Origin: Adhaeribacter aerolatus
GTDB taxonomy: Bacteria; Bacteroidota; Bacteroidia; Cytophagales; Hymenobacteraceae
Assembly (NCBI RefSeq): GCF_007991635.1
Contig: NZ_BJYS01000004.1
Location: 62,001-126,000, forward strand
Reading direction: 5' to 3'
Length of the DNA stretch: 64,000 nt
Shown: positions 1-8,265 of the stretch, piece by piece
Layout of the letters: every line of letters begins with the position of its first letter
Position numbering within the stretch: position 1 is the first letter of the stretch
The notes under the pieces: generated by a model
Told to the model about the DNA's origin: nothing
The model's database searches: none
What the model saw: only the letters and a program-made list of their open reading frames with translations
Translations under genes and position numbers: made by a program

Positions 1-392
1 TTGGAAACTACCGGGGGCGAATCCAGGTCTTCGGGTAAGCTTCTTTGGGCCTGCGAAACTTTATCACGCACGTCGTTGGCCGCTTCTTCCAAATCTTTAT
101 CCAGGTTAAACTCAATATTTATGTTACTGGAACCCTGGTTGCTAGTAGAGGTAATATTCCGGATACCATCTATGGCATTAATGGCTTTTTCCAGCGGTTC
201 GGTTATCTGCGATTCTATAATATCGGAGTTGGCGCCGGCATAACTGGTGCGCACCGAAACCATAGCCGGGTCGATGGACGGATATTCCCGGATACCTAAG
301 AAGGTGTACCCGATAACGCCGAACAAAATCAGCATTAGGTTAATTACAATCGTAAAAACCGGCCGCCGGATACTGGTGGTTGATAAACTCAT
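1..392 (-). CDS. RND efflux permease (AcrB/MexB family), N-terminal part only
   Basis: The minus-strand frame starts at an ATG at 392 and runs off the left edge, giving about 130 residues. It opens with MSLSTTSIRRPVFTIVINL, the typical cytoplasmic start plus first membrane helix of inner-membrane RND pumps. The following periplasmic porter segment carries IREYPSIDPAMVSV and later EPLEKAINAIDGIRNI, both family hallmarks. The family exports drugs, dyes or metabolites using the proton gradient, together with an adaptor and an outer-membrane channel. The start lies 4 bp after the stop of the adaptor gene, so the two are one operon. The substrate cannot be told from this fragment. Confidence 0.93.
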   Translation of the reverse strand, partial: MSLSTTSIRRPVFTIVINLMLILFGVIGYTFLGIREYPSIDPAMVSVRTSYAGANSDIIESQITEPLEKAINAIDGIRNITSTSNQGSSNINIEFNLDKDLEEAANDVRDKVSQAQRSLPEDLDSPPVVS

Positions 393-396
393 ATGC

Positions 397-1506
397 TTAA
401 CCCTCGTTTTGTTTATTCGTTACTTTTACTTTAACCGGGGCACCATCTTTTAACGTCATCACGCCGGTAGTCAGTACCGTATCGCCCGCCCGCAAACCAG
501 AAGTTACTAAAACATCGCGCTCGGTGCGGGTAGCCGTTTCTACTAAGGCTTCTTTGGCTTTCCCATTCTGGGTAACAAACACCTTTTTCCCGTTTTGTAC
601 CGGTATTACGGCTTCGGTCGGCACTAACAAAGCATCTGGTATAACATTTAAGGGCAACTGAATGTTTGCAAAAGAACCGGGCAATAATTCTCCGTTGGGG
701 TTAGCCGCTCTGGCGCGTAGTTGCAACGTACGGGTAGTAGTCTCAATGCCAGGTTCAATGGCATAAACCTTAGCCGGATATTCTTTTTTAGAACCAGCTA
801 CCATAAACGTTAACTCGGTATTTAATTTTACCTGGCTCGCGTATTTTTCAGGCACCGAAAAGGTAATCTTAACCGGGTCGGTACTTACCAGATTGGCAAT
901 AACCGTTGCGGGCGAAATATAAGCGCCTTCCGATATTGCCCTTAGTCCTATCCGGCCCGAAAAAGGCGCCCGAATAGTAGTTTTAGCTAATTGGGCCCGT
1001 ACCAATTGGGTTTGAGCCTGCGCCGACTGCAAATCGGCCCGGGCTACGTCATTTTCTTCCCGGCTAATCGCTTCTTTTTCTAACAACAAGCCGGCGCGCC
1101 GTGCGTTTTCGGCTGCCAGGCTTTGGCGGGTTTGGGCCTGCGATAGTTGCGCCCGCAGTTCGGTATCGTCTATTTTTACCAGTACCTGCCCTTTTGTAAC
1201 ATTGCTGCCTTCCTTAAAAGAGATATTCCTAACCAAACCCGAAACTTCACTTCTTATTTGTACCTGTTCGTTGGCTTCGATGGAACCGTTTACCGCTAAA
1301 GTATTGGCAAATTCCTGCGGCTGCAGCACCACCCCACTTACCCGCATTGCTGGCGCACCACCGCCTTTTCCGCCGCCGGCCCCACCACGACCGCCTCCTG
1401 GCCCACCGCCGGATTCCGCTATTTTTTTATTAGCCGAAATCCGGTTAACTACTAAATACGCGAAGCCAACTACGAGTAAGAGGTAAATAATATATTTTAA
1501 TTTCAT
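397..1506 (-). CDS. RND efflux periplasmic adaptor subunit (membrane fusion protein)
   Basis: 369 residues. A single N-terminal membrane helix (about residues 4-21) is followed by an unusually glycine-rich linker (about 33-50), then the standard adaptor order: barrel-sandwich lipoyl half (VSGLVRNISFKEGSNVTKGQ), coiled-coil hairpin, second lipoyl half with TIRAPFSGRIG, beta-barrel, and membrane-proximal domain ending in a C-terminal tail. Such proteins bridge the inner-membrane RND pump and the outer-membrane channel. It is first in an operon with the permease directly downstream (4 bp gap). No TolC-like gene is seen within the window. The glycine run is the odd part and may act as a flexible tether. 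Substrate unknown. Confidence 0.93.
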   Translation of the reverse strand: MKLKYIIYLLLVVGFAYLVVNRISANKKIAESGGGPGGGRGGAGGGKGGGAPAMRVSGVVLQPQEFANTLAVNGSIEANEQVQIRSEVSGLVRNISFKEGSNVTKGQVLVKIDDTELRAQLSQAQTRQSLAAENARRAGLLLEKEAISREENDVARADLQSAQAQTQLVRAQLAKTTIRAPFSGRIGLRAISEGAYISPATVIANLVSTDPVKITFSVPEKYASQVKLNTELTFMVAGSKKEYPAKVYAIEPGIETTTRTLQLRARAANPNGELLPGSFANIQLPLNVIPDALLVPTEAVIPVQNGKKVFVTQNGKAKEALVETATRTERDVLVTSGLRAGDTVLTTGVMTLKDGAPVKVKVTNKQNEG

Positions 1507-1927
1507 CTTTTATAGTGTAGTAATAATCTTTTGAATCTGGGGGAAAGAGCACCAAAATAAAAGACAAATCTGTAGAAAATTTGTTTTTCGCGAATCAGCC
1601 AGTTTAGGAAGTTTCAGGCCCCCACCTTTGCCTTTATTTCGGGATAAATTTAAAGTTTAATAAAGATTTATTATCATACTTTTTAAACAATACATTTATC
1701 TTTTTAACACCTATAATTAAAAACAAGTAATCATTGCTTAAATTATAGATGGACAATAAAAGTAGCTAAAGGTTTAAAGGTGCTTAAAGATTTTTCTTTA
1801 AAGCTAGGCTTCCTGCGGTCCTTTTTAACCGGCGGTTGTCTAAAAATATTAAAGGCTGTCGCAGATATAGCTCAATCAGTTATATCCGCAACAGCCTTTT
1901 GCTGTAATAAGTGCTTAAATGTAGTAC
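1507..1927. other. Intergenic region, 421 bp
   Basis: No credible gene. It contains the 5' region of the efflux operon (right of 1506, minus strand) and the hairpin at 1851-1900 that ends the response-regulator gene. No clear -33/-7 promoter pair could be assigned. Confidence 0.6.
1851..1900 (-). terminator. Hairpin terminator after the NarL-type regulator
   Basis: Long inverted repeat: aaaggctgt plus cgcagatata pairs with tatatccgc plus aacagccttt, with a short loop. It lies 28 bp beyond the stop of the regulator gene on the minus strand. Its arms are A/T-rich at the outside, so it could act in both directions. Confidence 0.7.
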
Positions 1928-2608
1928 TTAGGTTATAATACCTTTACCAATGGCGTATTTAATGAGTGCCGCCGTATTCTTGGCTTTTGTTTTTTCAATA
2001 ATATTCTGCCGATGTGTTTCAACAGTGCGTTTGCTCGTAAAAATTTTATCGGCAATTTCGGCATTGGTTAAACCATCGGCTATTAATTTCAGAATCTCAA
2101 TTTCCCGCTGCGATAAATCGCGGGTTTGCTTTTCCTCCATATTTTCAGCCGGTTTAAAACCGGTTGTCTTTAACTTGTTCAGCAGGTTAAGGCCAATTTC
2201 GGAGCACAGGTACCGGCCGCCGTTGGCTACTATTTTTATAGCGCACACCATTTCTTCGCGGCCCGTGTTTTTGAGTAAGTAACCGGTGGCGCCTGCCTCA
2301 AAAACTTTAGAAATGTAGCTTTCATGGTCCAGCATAGAAAGCACCAGCACTTTTACGTCCGGAAATTTTTCCCGTAGGTAATTGGTTGCCTCGAAGCCAT
2401 CCATTTCGGGCATGTTTATATCCATCAGAATCACATCTGCCTCCAGCGTAGGCAGCAGGTTTACCAGTTCTTTACCATTACTCGCTTCTCCTACCACCCG
2501 CACACCATCATTATCCCGGAGCAGTGCTTTTATGCCATCCCGAATTATCGTGTGATCATCAACCAATATTACCTTTATCAGCTCTTTCTCCTGCATTGTT
2601 TCCACCAT
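1928..2608 (-). CDS. Response regulator, NarL/FixJ (LuxR-type HTH) family
   Basis: 226 residues from the ATG at 2608. An upstream TTG at 2635 keeps the frame open, but the receiver domain begins just after the ATG starts at 2608/2596. The receiver domain covers about residues 10-130 (IKVILVDDH acidic pocket; D63 in VILMDINMP is the likely phosphoacceptor; conserved Lys near LLKNTG). The C-terminal GerE/LuxR helix-turn-helix (about 155-215) has LSQREIEILKLIADGLTN and SKRTVETHRQNI. It should bind DNA when phosphorylated by a HisKA_3 kinase. The multi-PAS kinase at 4239-6920 has the right DHp type and lies 1.6 kb away on the same strand, so it is a plausible but unproven partner. Confidence 0.93.
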   Translation of the reverse strand: MVETMQEKELIKVILVDDHTIIRDGIKALLRDNDGVRVVGEASNGKELVNLLPTLEADVILMDINMPEMDGFEATNYLREKFPDVKVLVLSMLDHESYISKVFEAGATGYLLKNTGREEMVCAIKIVANGGRYLCSEIGLNLLNKLKTTGFKPAENMEEKQTRDLSQREIEILKLIADGLTNAEIADKIFTSKRTVETHRQNIIEKTKAKNTAALIKYAIGKGIIT

Positions 2609-2957
2609 AAAATATCTATTAAGTGTAAATACCAAAATTCCTCAACCTTCCTGTATGCACCCGCATTCTTCTGACACAACGGCCTCTAACAATTTAAGGT
2701 TATCTAAAAAAAACAATTAAGTATAGATGATAAATTATTAGAAGGCAACTCCTTACCGGTTTCTTACAAAAAATTAAGCGATAGTACGTAGTTGCCGGGT
2801 ATATATACGCAAAGAATTACATTAAAAGCCGTAAAAAACCAGTAAATAATACATTTCAAAGGAAAAATATAAAGGTTAACTTTGAAATAATAGATTCACG
2901 ACTCACTATTTCCCGGTTTTGCTACTTTTTCGGTTGGAAGGCATTTTTAATTTTTTT
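2609..2957. other. Divergent intergenic region, 349 bp
   Basis: Separates the minus-strand regulator from the plus-strand STAS genes. It is AT-rich, has no credible gene, and carries a candidate plus-strand -7 box at 2877-2884. Confidence 0.6.
2877..2884 (+). promoter_or_regulatory. Candidate Bacteroidota -7 box upstream of the first STAS gene
   Basis: TAACTTTG matches the Bacteroidota primary-sigma -7 consensus TAnnTTTG exactly. The -33 region about 19 bp upstream reads ttc rather than ttg. It is 74 bp before the ATG at 2958. Assigned by pattern only. Confidence 0.35.
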
Positions 2958-3302
2958 ATGAAGGTAATAATTCTCGAAGAGTTGCAAGGCTTTATCATTA
3001 AACCTTCCGGGAGGTTTGAGGATGGAGACTGCCTAGAATTGAAGGAAGTTCTGGAAAGGGGTATCAGCAGCCACAAACGCCTCGTACTAATAGATTTAAA
3101 AGACCTGCACAATATAACGGCCGCCGGCCAGCGGTTATTACTTTCTTACGCCGGACAGCTGGAGACTTTGCACCGGTTGCTGGCGCTTTACCAGGTAAAC
3201 AGCAGCGTACTGGCGGCTTTTGAAGATTCCGGACTGGCCAAGGTAATATATATTGCACCCAGCCTGCATGAGGCAAGAGCCCTGGCTACCATGCAGCGAT
3301 AA
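2958..3302 (+). CDS. STAS-domain-like protein, degenerate
   Basis: 114 residues from the ATG at 2958. The frame is open further up from a TTG, but that stretch does not look like STAS. The layout (VIILEELQGFIIKPSG, VLIDLKDLHNITAAGQRLL, then a hydrophobic helix and a strand-helix end) fits an anti-sigma-factor antagonist fold. In the loop where SpoIIAA-type proteins have the phosphorylated Ser (D-S-S-G), this protein has ITAAG. It therefore lacks the usual serine, and the Thr is the only hydroxyl there. It leads a plus-strand run with two canonical STAS genes. It may be a scaffold or a non-phosphorylated decoy; this is inference. Confidence 0.62.
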   Translation: MKVIILEELQGFIIKPSGRFEDGDCLELKEVLERGISSHKRLVLIDLKDLHNITAAGQRLLLSYAGQLETLHRLLALYQVNSSVLAAFEDSGLAKVIYIAPSLHEARALATMQR

Positions 3303-3448
3303 ATCTATCATGATTTAAACTCTTGTAAAGTTCATAAACTTTTGATATGTTGATATTTACCTCATCGTTTAACCGATTCTACAAACCGCTCGCTAGTTAA
3401 TTACCCGAAATAATTATACCCCTTTATAGAGCCCTTAATTACAACACC

Positions 3449-3796
3449 ATGCAAGTAACCCACCAGAAAACCCCGGATAGTTTTGTAATTACCATTAAGG
3501 GGGATATTGATGCGACCACCTCTATTTTAGTTGATTCGGAAATAAACAAAATATATGGGTCACCGTTAAAAAATTTATGGATTGATTGTTCCGAAGTACA
3601 ATACCTATCCTCGGCTGGTGTAGGCGTTTTTATCTCGCATTTACAAAACCTGAGAAAGTATAAAATCAGCCTGACCTTATACGGCCTGAAACCGAAACTT
3701 AAATCGGTATTTTCAGTACTCGGGTTAGAGCATTATCTCACTTTACAACCATCTTTAAAAGATCTGTCTGGCATAATAATACAAGAGTTAGATTAA
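3449..3796 (+). CDS. STAS domain protein (anti-anti-sigma factor, SpoIIAA-like)
   Basis: 115 residues, a single STAS domain. LWIDCSEVQYLSSAGVGVF holds the phosphorylation loop, with Ser54/Ser55 as candidate phosphoacceptors. LTLYGLKPKLKSVFSVLGL is the typical C-terminal half. Family members bind an RsbW/SpoIIAB-type switch kinase when unphosphorylated and release its partner. The protein pairs with the next gene 15 bp downstream, which has the same motif. The nearest switch-kinase domains are in the stressosome operon 8 kb away; none is adjacent. Confidence 0.88.
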   Translation: MQVTHQKTPDSFVITIKGDIDATTSILVDSEINKIYGSPLKNLWIDCSEVQYLSSAGVGVFISHLQNLRKYKISLTLYGLKPKLKSVFSVLGLEHYLTLQPSLKDLSGIIIQELD

Positions 3797-3811
3797 TTAA
3801 ACAATTAGGTA

Positions 3812-4153
3812 ATGGAGTTATACCACGAAATAAAAGCGCAGGCTTACGTACTAATATTATCGGGCAACCTCGATGGGAATAATACTGGTGAAATAGATAA
3901 TATTTTAAAGAAGGCCGTTAAAAGCAAGAAAAAGAATGTGCTGGTAGATTGCCGCAACTTAAAATATATTTCTTCGGCGGGCCTGGGTGTTTTTTTGTCT
4001 AACCTGCCCGCGTTTAAAGAGAAAGCAATCAACCTGATTTTTTATGGTTTGCGGCCCGGGGTGCGCAAGGTATTCTCTTACCTGGGTTTAGATGCCATTT
4101 TAACCATTAAAGATAACCTGGAAGAAGAACAATACGATGTTGCTTTAACATAA
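3812..4153 (+). CDS. STAS domain protein (anti-anti-sigma factor, SpoIIAA-like)
   Basis: 113 residues, a single STAS domain very like its upstream neighbour: VLVDCRNLKYISSAGLGVF (Ser54/Ser55 candidate phosphoacceptors) and LIFYGLRPGVRKVFSYLGL. It starts 15 bp after the preceding stop, so the two are co-transcribed and probably a tandem duplication. A strong hairpin terminator follows. Its convergent neighbour is the multi-PAS histidine kinase. It presumably acts as a partner-switching antagonist; its target is not visible. Confidence 0.88.
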   Translation: MELYHEIKAQAYVLILSGNLDGNNTGEIDNILKKAVKSKKKNVLVDCRNLKYISSAGLGVFLSNLPAFKEKAINLIFYGLRPGVRKVFSYLGLDAILTIKDNLEEEQYDVALT

Positions 4154-4177
4154 CTAAAATAAGCGAACAGCTCAAAT

Positions 4178-4207
4178 AAAAAGGAGGTACAAAAGCCCTC
4201 CTTTTTT
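4178..4207. terminator. Bidirectional intrinsic terminator between convergent genes
   Basis: Stem aaaaaggagg / cctccttttt with an 8-9 nt loop, A-run on the left and T-run on the right. It lies between the STAS operon (+, ends 4153) and the kinase (-, ends 4239), so it can serve both strands. Confidence 0.85.
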
Positions 4208-4238
4208 ATTTACTTAAAAGCCAAAACCATTAACATTT

Positions 4239-6920
4239 TTAAATCAGCTTTAGGTCTATTTCCACAATGGTGCCTTTGCCGGGTTGGGAGTTAATATTCA
4301 TAGTACCGTTAAACAATTTAACCCGATTACGGATACTGCTCAGGCCAATACCATTCAGCAGGTTTTGCGGGTCGTTCTGGTTAAAACCGCGCCCGTTATC
4401 TTCTACTGTAATCATTACTTTACGGCCCGATTTAGTTACATGCAGGTGCACTTCGGTGGCGGCGGCATGTTTAATAACATTGTTTAACAACTCCTGAATA
4501 ATGCGGTAAATGGCGGTTTCGTATTCTTTTTTTAACGGCTTTTCTAATCCTTCTAAATAAAAATACAGGTCGAACCTGGTGTGGGACAGCTTTTGTTTTA
4601 ACTCCAGTAAGGCGCGCTGCAAACCAAAATCGCGGAGAATACCTGGTACCAATTCAACAGAAACCGCCCGGGTTTCCTTAATGGCCTCTTCCAGCAAAGC
4701 GGATATTTGGTTGCTCTGGTTTTTTATTTCGCCGTCTTTTTTCTCTAACTGACTTTGTAAAACCTCCAGGCTTAGTTTAGTAGCGTATAAAATCTGCCCT
4801 ACTCCGTTGTGCAACGATTCGGCAATGCGGCGGCGTTCTTCTTCCTGGGTTTCCAGTATGGCATTCAGAATTTCCTTCTGGCGTCGCAACTTTAACCGGG
4901 TACGCTCCTGTTCTAATCTCACGCGTTCGGTTACATCGTGCAGAAAAGCAATACCACCGGTTACCTGCTGTTCTTCATCGAACATGGGCAACACAATAGC
5001 ATCTAAATAACCATTCCAGAACTTCGAAGGCCTATTCTGATAACGGATAACTTTACCTTTTAATACCTGCCGGTAAGTTTCTACTTCCGCAAACAAGTCG
5101 AGTAGGGCCGCTGCTTCTTCCAAAGATTTACCAACGATTTGCGCTCTTTGCAGCGGATATTTTTCTTCCATCACCCGGTTCCAGGCATTTACCCGGCCTT
5201 GCTGGTCGAAAGCAAAAATACCATCGATGCTGTTATCAATCAGGTTAAGGGTAAAATCGGCCTGGGCTTTTAGCTGCTCCTGGGTACGTTTTAACTCGGT
5301 TATATCCAGGCAAAAACCTACCGCTTGCCGGCTTTCCAAATCGTAGTAAAAATAATTCTGCTTATATCTTTGCTCGCCGTTTTTCTCCGTTTGACTTAAA
5401 AACGAACGGGTCTTTCCGGATAGAACAAGATTTATTTCCTTACTTAAGTCCGGGAATAATTTAAAATAATTTTCGCCTTTTAAACCTTTAAGTCCATTAT
5501 TATATACTTCCAGCCCCGCTCCTGTTGCCTCCCTAATGTATCCTTCCGCATCAATTCGCCAAACTGCAATGGGCAAATGGCTCAGAATGCCATTTAGCAG
5601 CCTGGTTTTAGACCGGAGTTCGTGCATAGCTGCTTTTTTATCGGAAATATCCTCGGCTATGCCAATTATTTGCAAGGGTTTACCGTCGGCATCGCGCTTA
5701 AACACACGTTCGCGGGTATGTATCCAGCGCCACTCGCCGTTTTTATGCTGGTTCCGGTATTCGGTTGCTATTACTTCGTAATCTTTTGCCCGCATTAGCC
5801 TTTCTTCCCACTCGGCAATTTTCTTCTGATCTTCTGCGTGCAAAATCAGGTCGATCAGCGAAACACCCATCTGGTTTAATTCCTGGGGCGTATAACCCAG
5901 CGTATTCGCAATATTGCGGTTGGCATATATGGTTCTCTTTTCTTTTAAATCTAGCAGGTAAAGCGTATCCGGAATAGCATCGGCTACTTGCTGCAACAAA
6001 AACCGGGTATCGGCTAGTTTTGCATCGGCGTTGGCCTGATCGGTATAATCCATCGATACTCCTGACATTTTTAGGGGATGTCCGGCCTCGTCGTAATAAG
6101 TTAAACCCCGCGTATTGATAAACTGTACGGTACCATCTTCGCGTAAAACCCGGAAATTAACCACCAGATTAGCGTGTTGCCGAATGGCTCTTTTTATTTC
6201 TTTGCTTACCCGGTCCAGATCTTCCGGATGAATTAAAGCTGCTACTTCCTGGTAAGTGCCCAAAAAGGAACCGGGCTTGCGTTCCGCTTTTTCGTGACTA
6301 AACTCGTCCCAGTAAATATTATTTTTCTTTATGTCCCATTCCCAAATGCCAATCTGGCCCGCCTGTAAGGCTAACTTCAGCCGGTTCTCGTATTCTACCA
6401 ATTGATTGCTGGCCACCTGCAACGCCGCATTTACCAGTTTTTGCTGCTCAACTTCTTTTTTTAACTGGTTAAGGGTCGAATCATACGCTACCTGATCGAA
6501 TTCTGCTGAAAGTAAAGAGTTTTCTCCGTTCCAATCGGTTTGCGGGATTATAGGATTCGCCTCTTCCGGCAGAAAGCCGGCTGCCCCGGATTTCATTGGT
6601 GTTATGGTAAACGTTCCGCCGGAAAATTCCTGATCCTGGCCGTAAAAAAAAGAAAACTCCAGGATAAAATTATTCGATTGAAAAACAAAATAATCTGACT
6701 GATGCGCCTTTTGGTACAAATCTATCTCCTGTACCTGCGTAAATAATTCGGTTATAAATAGGCCGGATGGGTACCCGGCACTATCGCTAAGCTGCGCCCG
6801 AAGTTGATGGTTACAGCCATAAATCCGGAAATCTTTATCGAAAACTCCCGTACCCACGGCGCTTCCGGCGCTTACCGGCAAAACCGGGGGAGGAGCTTGT
6901 GTAATAGGAAGACCTGCCAT
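4239..6920 (-). CDS. Multi-PAS sensor histidine kinase, HisKA_3 (NarX-like) type
   Basis: 893 residues with no membrane helix, so probably cytosolic. After a PAS-like N-terminus (about 1-120) come about four PAS/PAC modules. These are at about 175-300 (IGIWEWDIKKNNIYWD), 305-430 (IYANRNIANTLGYTPQEL), 435-555, and 560-680 (IDGIFAFDQQGRVNAWN). The DHp is the HisKA_3 kind, EEERRRIAESLHNGVGQ, with His704 as phosphoacceptor. The HATPase_c follows with RIIQELLNNVIKHA (N box), EDNGRGF (G1) and GIGLSSIRNRV (G2). HisKA_3 kinases normally signal to NarL-type regulators, such as the one at 1928-2608. The ligand is unknown; multiple PAS domains suggest redox, oxygen, light or small-molecule input. Confidence 0.94.
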   Translation of the reverse strand: MAGLPITQAPPPVLPVSAGSAVGTGVFDKDFRIYGCNHQLRAQLSDSAGYPSGLFITELFTQVQEIDLYQKAHQSDYFVFQSNNFILEFSFFYGQDQEFSGGTFTITPMKSGAAGFLPEEANPIIPQTDWNGENSLLSAEFDQVAYDSTLNQLKKEVEQQKLVNAALQVASNQLVEYENRLKLALQAGQIGIWEWDIKKNNIYWDEFSHEKAERKPGSFLGTYQEVAALIHPEDLDRVSKEIKRAIRQHANLVVNFRVLREDGTVQFINTRGLTYYDEAGHPLKMSGVSMDYTDQANADAKLADTRFLLQQVADAIPDTLYLLDLKEKRTIYANRNIANTLGYTPQELNQMGVSLIDLILHAEDQKKIAEWEERLMRAKDYEVIATEYRNQHKNGEWRWIHTRERVFKRDADGKPLQIIGIAEDISDKKAAMHELRSKTRLLNGILSHLPIAVWRIDAEGYIREATGAGLEVYNNGLKGLKGENYFKLFPDLSKEINLVLSGKTRSFLSQTEKNGEQRYKQNYFYYDLESRQAVGFCLDITELKRTQEQLKAQADFTLNLIDNSIDGIFAFDQQGRVNAWNRVMEEKYPLQRAQIVGKSLEEAAALLDLFAEVETYRQVLKGKVIRYQNRPSKFWNGYLDAIVLPMFDEEQQVTGGIAFLHDVTERVRLEQERTRLKLRRQKEILNAILETQEEERRRIAESLHNGVGQILYATKLSLEVLQSQLEKKDGEIKNQSNQISALLEEAIKETRAVSVELVPGILRDFGLQRALLELKQKLSHTRFDLYFYLEGLEKPLKKEYETAIYRIIQELLNNVIKHAAATEVHLHVTKSGRKVMITVEDNGRGFNQNDPQNLLNGIGLSSIRNRVKLFNGTMNINSQPGKGTIVEIDLKLI

Positions 6921-7109
6921 AGCAATTATTTAAAAACCAGGAATAAATCAGCTACCTTTTATTTAAAAAGCGCGGTCTGATTTATCTTTAATATAAAAAT
7001 AAAGGTTTTATGCTAAAGCGATGCTAACGGAGCCGGTAGTTTTATAAAAATGGTATATAATCAGGGAGGGCTTAGGTAGAAATACCGAGCCGGTACAAGT
7101 ATTGCGCTT

Positions 7110-7138
7110 CCGTTTATATTTTTTACGGATATAAACGG
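7110..7138 (-). terminator. Hairpin downstream of the M48 peptidase gene
   Basis: Perfect 10-bp inverted repeat ccgtttatat / atataaacgg with a 9-nt spacer, 18 bp after the peptidase stop on the minus strand. No T-run follows on the minus strand, so termination is uncertain. Confidence 0.4.
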
Positions 7139-7155
7139 GGGAACGGATAGTGCTT

Positions 7156-8256
7156 TTATTTTTTGGCCGGCATATTTTTTAGCCGCTGCCAGTAATATTG
7201 CAATGAATCAGAAGCCGGCTGAAAATTATTTTTTTGTTTTATTCGGTTCTGAATATTGCGGATGCGGGAAGATAAAGCCGGATGTGTGCTGATAAATTCC
7301 AGATCCTGTCCCCGCGCTTTACTATGTTCCTGCAAATGCCGGAATAGCTGCACCATGCCTTCGGGATTAAGCTGGTGCGCCTCCATCACCTGCAAGCCCA
7401 ATAAATCGGCTTCGTTCTCAAAATTGCGGCTATATTCCAAAGATTTCAGGGCATTGGCATTTTCGATTAACACCGCCGTAATAGCACTTACATCGCCGAT
7501 TATAACGGAAATAAAAATATACCCTGACAAACTCCGGAACAGAGAACGTAGTGAGTGGCGTAATTTTATATGCCCATACTCATGCCCCAGCAAAGCAGCT
7601 AATTCTTCCGGGCTCTGTATTAGGTTAAACATGCCTTCGTGCACCGCAATATTGCCGCCCGGTATGGCAAACGCGTTAGGTTCCGCATTACGGATTACCG
7701 TAAAGGTTAATGGGTAAGGTGCCGGCAAATTTAACTGCCTTGCGAAGCCCCGCAAATTAGCCGTTCGGGCGCTATCCTGGTCTTCTGCAATTATTTGAGT
7801 GGCTAGGGTTTTGCCTAATTTATGCTCGTAGGCGGGCGGTATCTGGCGGGCTGCAAAATCGGCTACCGCCGGTAGTACCCAAAAGTAAGTAACCGGAATC
7901 AAGGCCAGCAAGCATATAATTATGAGCCAAACCCAGTAGGCACTTCCGGATTTTGGCAAGGGTCCGCTTTGGCTTACCGGTGGGGCAGCGGTATAATAGC
8001 TCTTCAGGGCGGGCAGAAAATCGGGGTAAGAGACTTCTAAAGATTGAGCCGGGTAATTGCCGTACCGCAGGATTGTTTTACCTTCCTCGGTGTATGCCTC
8101 TTGCTCTATACGCTGACTTTGCCAATGAACTGTAACCGGCAAGGTGTTGTCCTGGGTTTTATAGGTAATCTGCAGCGCACTGGGTTCCAGGCTTACCTGG
8201 GCCCGGTGCGGCTGCGACGATTTTCCATCAAAATATATTCCTTCGTAAACGGGCAT
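7156..8256 (-). CDS. M48 family zinc metallopeptidase (membrane-anchored)
   Basis: 366 residues. A soluble N-terminal domain (1-100, PVYEGIYFDGKSSQPHRAQV) precedes one membrane helix (about 107-130). The catalytic domain has HEYGH at 225-229 and the third ligand in NEAD (about 281-284), plus AFAIPGGNIAVHEGMF, the M48 strand/helix before the active site. Relatives (HtpX, BepA and Oma1 types) degrade or check envelope proteins. It lies 9 bp downstream of a DUF898 membrane protein, and this pair recurs in other bacteria. It probably acts on envelope proteins handled with its partner, but the substrate is unknown. Confidence 0.9.
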   Translation of the reverse strand: MPVYEGIYFDGKSSQPHRAQVSLEPSALQITYKTQDNTLPVTVHWQSQRIEQEAYTEEGKTILRYGNYPAQSLEVSYPDFLPALKSYYTAAPPVSQSGPLPKSGSAYWVWLIIICLLALIPVTYFWVLPAVADFAARQIPPAYEHKLGKTLATQIIAEDQDSARTANLRGFARQLNLPAPYPLTFTVIRNAEPNAFAIPGGNIAVHEGMFNLIQSPEELAALLGHEYGHIKLRHSLRSLFRSLSGYIFISVIIGDVSAITAVLIENANALKSLEYSRNFENEADLLGLQVMEAHQLNPEGMVQLFRHLQEHSKARGQDLEFISTHPALSSRIRNIQNRIKQKNNFQPASDSLQYYWQRLKNMPAKK

Positions 8257-8265
8257 TCAGTTTAG

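Noticed and set aside
2906-3276. Minus-strand frames over the first STAS gene
   Set aside because: They lack any family features, while the plus-strand frame has a STAS-like layout and lies in line with two clear STAS genes.
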